Shown piece by piece: positions 60,276 through 63,555 of a stretch of 63,555 bases of DNA. Location of the stretch: positions 1 through 63,555 of the forward strand of contig CALWGV010000093.1 of the NCBI GenBank assembly GCA_944380185.1, in the 5' to 3' direction. The notes under the pieces were generated by a model, which saw only the letters and a list, made by a program, of their open reading frames with translations, was not told the origin of the DNA and did no database searches. Source of the DNA: an uncultured Lachnospiraceae bacterium (lineage in GTDB: Bacteria > Bacillota > Clostridia > Lachnospirales > Lachnospiraceae). The position numbers were made by a program, and so were the translations under genes. Every line of letters starts with the position of its first letter. The first letter of the stretch is position 1.

Positions 60276-60775
60276 TGATACATTATTCTCCTTAAAATTT
60301 GCAGTAAGTCTTAATCAACGAAGCTGTATGCCGCCTCGCCGCATATGAAATCTGTTATCTATTGTAAGTTCGCATGAGTTGCTCAAATCTGTTCACTCCG
60401 GGACAGTTAGATTCGTCGGTGAGGACAGGGCCTCAGAAATGCCGGAAAAGACACAAAAAAAGCACACCCTAAACCTGACGGCAGGAATAGGTTATGCCTA
60501 CATGGGTATCCTATTGTTTTCGTATCGTTGTTTGGGCCAGCGTCACTATCGGCGTCAGTCATGGTGAATGGTTGCCTTCCTTTTCTCTCAAATTTCTCGC
60601 ATATTATGTAAAAAACAAATGTCTGCTTCGCAGCCGCTTGTTTTCCTGCGGATATGATACATTATACTCGGAAGAGGGCGGGGCGTCAAGGGGAGCTATT
60701 GCGAAAAAACAGAAGAAAGAGTACAATGAAGAGCAGAAAAGAGAGAAAATCGGGTGGAAGGACGGAATTTTTGCG
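60276..60775. other. 500-base divergent intergenic region, possibly with a decayed reading frame
   Basis: The region separates the minus-strand CBS gene from the plus-strand SDR gene. A frame at about 60439-60567 (starting MPEKTQKK, then LNLTAGIGYAYMGILLF) continues with a hydrophobic stretch in another phase, which may be the remnant of a membrane protein. It has no ribosome-binding site. TATACT near 60663 may be the SDR -10. I see no known RNA element. Confidence 0.4.
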
Positions 60776-61621
60776 ATGAAAACGGAGAAATTGGCGCTGA
60801 TTACAGGTGGAAGCGGAGGGCTGGGAAAAAATCTTGCCATGGAGCTGGCTAAAAGGGGCTACCGTCCGGTGCTGGCAGGGCGCAGCAAGAGCCGGCTTCA
60901 GGCGGCGGCTGCCCGCTGCGGCGGGGAGATTTTTGTCTGCGACCTGTCAAAGGAGGAGGAATGCCGGCGGATTTATGAGGCTTTTCGCCATCGCCCGGTG
61001 CGGGTGCTGATAAACTGCGCCGGCTTTGGCGTTTATGGGAGTTTTGCCGTCACGTCTCTGGATGAGGAGATGGAGATGGCGGCGGTCAACTGTCGGGCCG
61101 TCCATATGCTGACCAAGCTTTTTCTGTCTGACCTGGAAAAGCGGGGCGGCGCTGTCCTTAATGTGGCCTCATCGGCAGGACTCGTACCGGGCGGCCCCTA
61201 CATGGCGGCGTATTATGCCGCCAAGGCGTATGTGGTCAGCCTAACGCTGGGAATAGCGGAGGAGCTGCGCGCCAGAAAGAGCCGTGTCTATCTGGGCGTT
61301 TTTTGTCCCGGACCAGTGGATACAGGGTTCTTTGAGCGGGCGGGAATCCGGGCTGCAGTCCGGGGCGCGCAGCCGGAAAAGATGGCCAGAATGGCTATAC
61401 GTGGTATGGAAAAAGGGAAAAAATTGATTGTGCCCGGAATTTCCAATGCGGCGGCCTGTCTGGCAGCCAGGCTTCTGCCGTCCGATTTGATTCTGGCGGT
61501 AAATCGGAGGATACAGCAAAAAAAAGGCGCTGAGACCGGTGAAAGCGGGGGAAGAAGAGGCGGAGAAAGGATATCGGAAGCACGAGATGGGGAAGACATC
61601 GAGGAGAGAGGGGAAGGATAA
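60776..61621 (+). CDS. SDR family oxidoreductase
   Basis: The 281-residue protein is a classical short-chain dehydrogenase: ITGGSGGLGKNLA binds NADP(H), NCAGFGVYG follows, and the catalytic Ser and YAAK lie in VASSAGLV and AAYYAAKAYV. The C-terminal 35 residues are Gly/Glu/Arg-rich and poorly ordered. ATG 60776 is chosen from family length, since the open frame continues far upstream without signals. Substrate unknown. The stop overlaps the rarA start by one base. Confidence 0.86.
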   Translation: MKTEKLALITGGSGGLGKNLAMELAKRGYRPVLAGRSKSRLQAAAARCGGEIFVCDLSKEEECRRIYEAFRHRPVRVLINCAGFGVYGSFAVTSLDEEMEMAAVNCRAVHMLTKLFLSDLEKRGGAVLNVASSAGLVPGGPYMAAYYAAKAYVVSLTLGIAEELRARKSRVYLGVFCPGPVDTGFFERAGIRAAVRGAQPEKMARMAIRGMEKGKKLIVPGISNAAACLAARLLPSDLILAVNRRIQQKKGAETGESGGRRGGERISEARDGEDIEERGEG

Positions 61622-62970
61622 TGGAACAGCTTTCACTTTTTGACGACAGGCAGACGGCCAGTCCCCTGGCTGATCGTCTGCGGCCGGAAACACTGGAGGA
61701 GTTTGTAGGGCAGAGGCAGCTGCTGGGGGAAGGAAAGGTGCTGCGCCGGCTGATTGATTCAGATCACATTCCTTCGATGATCTTTTGGGGACCGCCGGGA
61801 GTGGGCAAGACTACGCTGGCCAGTATTATTGCAGGCCGCACCCATGCCGATTTTGTCAATTTCAGCGCGGTTACCAGCGGTATCAAGGAAATCAAAGAGG
61901 TCATGGCCCGGGCAGAGCAGAGTCGCCGCATGGGAAGAAAAACGCTGCTCTTTGTGGATGAGATACACCGCTTTAACAAAGCGCAGCAGGATGCTTTCCT
62001 GCCTTTTGTGGAGAGAGGGAGCATCACGCTGATCGGAGCCACCACGGAGAATCCTTCCTTTGAAGTAAACGGGGCCCTGCTTTCCCGCTGCAAGGTCTTT
62101 GTACTGCAGGCATTGTCCGAAGATGATCTGACGGAGCTGTTAAAGAGAGCGCTGAAAAGTCCGAAGGGTTTCGGCTATCTGGATATTGCCATTGAGGAAG
62201 ATCTGCTTCGCGCCATAGGGGCCTTCGCCAATGGGGATGCCAGGCGCGCTCTCAACACGCTTGAGATGGCGGTGACCAACGGTGACCTGGATGAGAACGG
62301 GAAGACTACGGTGACGCGGGAGATTGTCAGCCAGTGTATCGGCGACAGGACACTTCTCTACGATAAAAAAGGGGAGGAGCACTATAATTTAATATCCGCC
62401 CTGCACAAATCCATGCGAAACAGCGATCCGGATGCAGCTGTCTATTGGCTGGCCAGGATGCTGGAGGCCGGAGAGGACCCGCTGTATGTGGCCCGGCGCC
62501 TGGTGCGGTTTGCCAGCGAGGATGTGGGAATGGCGGACAGCCGCGCTCTCGGTGTGGCGGTGGCGGCCTACCAGGCCAGTCATTTCAATGGGATGCCGGA
62601 GTGCAGCGTCAATCTTGCTCAGGCAGTAATCTATCTGTCCATGGCACCCAAGTCTAATTCAGCCTACGTGGCCTACGAGGAGGCCAAGGCGGATGCCCTT
62701 CGTCAGCTGGCGGAGCCGGTGCCTCTCAATCTGCGCAATGCGGTTACCGGGTTGATGAAAGATCTTCATTATGGAGAAGGTTATCAATATGCCCATGATC
62801 TGGAGGACAAGATGGCTCATATGGAATGTCTTCCTCCTTCGCTGAAGGGAAAACGATATTACCGTCCGACCAGAGAGGGAGAGGAGGCAGAGTCAGCCGA
62901 CCGATTGGCGGAAATTCTGCATTGGAAAGCGGAAGGCGCTTCCGATCCAGGCAAGAATTCAGACAAATGA
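61621..62970 (+). CDS. rarA: Replication-associated recombination protein A (RarA/MgsA)
   Basis: The 449-residue AAA ATPase acts at stalled replication forks. It has LADRLRPETLEEFVGQ, Walker A GPPGVGKTTLA, Walker B LFVDEIHRFNKAQQD, the TTENPSFEVN sensor and the RarA C-terminal tetramerisation domain (HLRxGEGYQYAHD-like, LHYGEGYQYAHDLED). It is coupled by TAATG to the SDR gene. Confidence 0.94.
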   Translation: MEQLSLFDDRQTASPLADRLRPETLEEFVGQRQLLGEGKVLRRLIDSDHIPSMIFWGPPGVGKTTLASIIAGRTHADFVNFSAVTSGIKEIKEVMARAEQSRRMGRKTLLFVDEIHRFNKAQQDAFLPFVERGSITLIGATTENPSFEVNGALLSRCKVFVLQALSEDDLTELLKRALKSPKGFGYLDIAIEEDLLRAIGAFANGDARRALNTLEMAVTNGDLDENGKTTVTREIVSQCIGDRTLLYDKKGEEHYNLISALHKSMRNSDPDAAVYWLARMLEAGEDPLYVARRLVRFASEDVGMADSRALGVAVAAYQASHFNGMPECSVNLAQAVIYLSMAPKSNSAYVAYEEAKADALRQLAEPVPLNLRNAVTGLMKDLHYGEGYQYAHDLEDKMAHMECLPPSLKGKRYYRPTREGEEAESADRLAEILHWKAEGASDPGKNSDK

Positions 62971-63091
62971 TAAGTAAATGTCTGGATTTCGGTCAGATTG
63001 GAGGTACTTGCCTATAGATTTTTGCGGACTGTGCCATAAAATAAAAGCATAATGCCATAAAGGCTGTTTGAATCAGAGAGGTGTACGTGGA

Positions 63092-63555
63092 TTGAGACAG
63101 AAAATACAGCTGAAGTGGAAAAAAGCAGAGCAGAAAACGGACGTGCCGGAGCGCGGAAAGGTGACGCGTATTCAGGCGGATGAGAGTCAGGGACTCAGTT
63201 CGTAGCAGGTACAGGAATATATGCAGAACGGCTGGGTCAATCGGCCGGTGGACCCTCCGACGAAGACCATAGGAGAGATTATTAAGAGCAATCTGTTTAC
63301 ATATTTCAATCTGGTCTTTGCCGTGCTGGCTGTGCTTTTGATGATTGCCGGGTCCTTCCGCAATATGACGTTCCTGGTGGTGGTCGCGGCCAATCTGTGT
63401 ATCGGCATTGTGCAGGAGATCCGGGCTAAAAAGGTACTGGACAAACTGTCGGTTCTGCATGCGCCCAGGGCCCTGGCGGTCAGGGACGGCGAGAGGAAGG
63501 AAATAGCGGCTGAGGAGCTGGTGCTGGACGATATCGTTATTGTCCGGGCGGGAAA
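63092..63555 (+). pseudogene. 5' end of a cation-transporting P-type ATPase with an in-frame amber codon
   Basis: Read from TTG 63092 (after AGAGAGG) the frame gives a charged N terminus, then GLSS, a TAG at 63203-63205, then QVQEYMQNGWVN and PPTKTIGEIIKSNLFTYFN, the first membrane spans of an E1-E2 ATPase. The stop falls inside the conserved GL(S/T)xxQVxxRM segment, so it replaces one residue. Translation may instead restart at ATG 63221 after AGGA. The gene runs off the right edge, so its integrity cannot be judged; it may be intact from 63221 or a pseudogene. Confidence 0.7.

Overview
The window reads as a chromosomal segment of a Gram-positive, anaerobic, spore-forming Clostridia, most likely a Lachnospiraceae. 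The evidence is CodY, a sporulation SigK-type sigma factor, a THF riboswitch, QueT, DUF5685, DUF4358, lipobox lipoproteins, AGGAGG ribosome-binding sites and a fairly GC-rich, GAG-rich codon style. I see no rRNA, tRNA, CRISPR array, insertion sequence or prophage. All functions come from recognising families by eye; no database search was run.

Layout. 1-7.1 kb is a starch/maltodextrin locus: the end of a surface starch-binding protein, a MalE/MalF/MalG-type ABC importer without its own ATPase, an intracellular GH13 enzyme and a LacI regulator. 7.1-12.7 kb holds a LysR regulator followed by four separately promoted redox/efflux units (iron alcohol dehydrogenase, flavodoxin lipoprotein, MATE pump, aldo/keto reductase). 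Their promoter regions share one motif, which suggests a small local regulon. 12.9-25.3 kb is housekeeping: M42 peptidase, PHP protein, PunA, a membrane MutS-like ATPase, RNase HI, an LprI-like protein, AlaS, citrate synthase, an XRE regulator and ThrC. 25.3-33 kb carries a flippase, an acyltransferase-like protein with an altered active site, an ECF sigma/anti-sigma pair, QueT with a structured leader, a lipase-like hydrolase and a DnaJ/DUF5685 pair.

33-43.7 kb is a dense core block: ComM, DprA, TopA, CodY, a phosphoesterase, ScpA/ScpB, then a THF riboswitch controlling FolT-FolC. 43.7-47.3 kb looks different. A GAA-rich rhodanese/ferredoxin/membrane Fe-S cluster lies between two CRP/FNR-like palindromes, followed by a long leader with an apparent attenuator in front of an Lsa-type ABC-F ribosomal protection gene. 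47.3-63.5 kb mixes a tocopherol-cyclase-like protein, SigK, Dps, PyrBI, a FAD-Rieske oxidoreductase, an ArsC-like protein, DeoD-YitT-radical SAM, TepA, a CBS hemolysin-type protein, an SDR, RarA and the start of a P-type ATPase interrupted by an amber codon.

The most unusual items are the shared promoter motif of the redox units, the rhodanese/Fe-S cluster with its CRP/FNR-like sites, the ABC-F attenuator with an upstream ORF, the QueT leader, and the DUF5685 protein with paired Asp-rich motifs.
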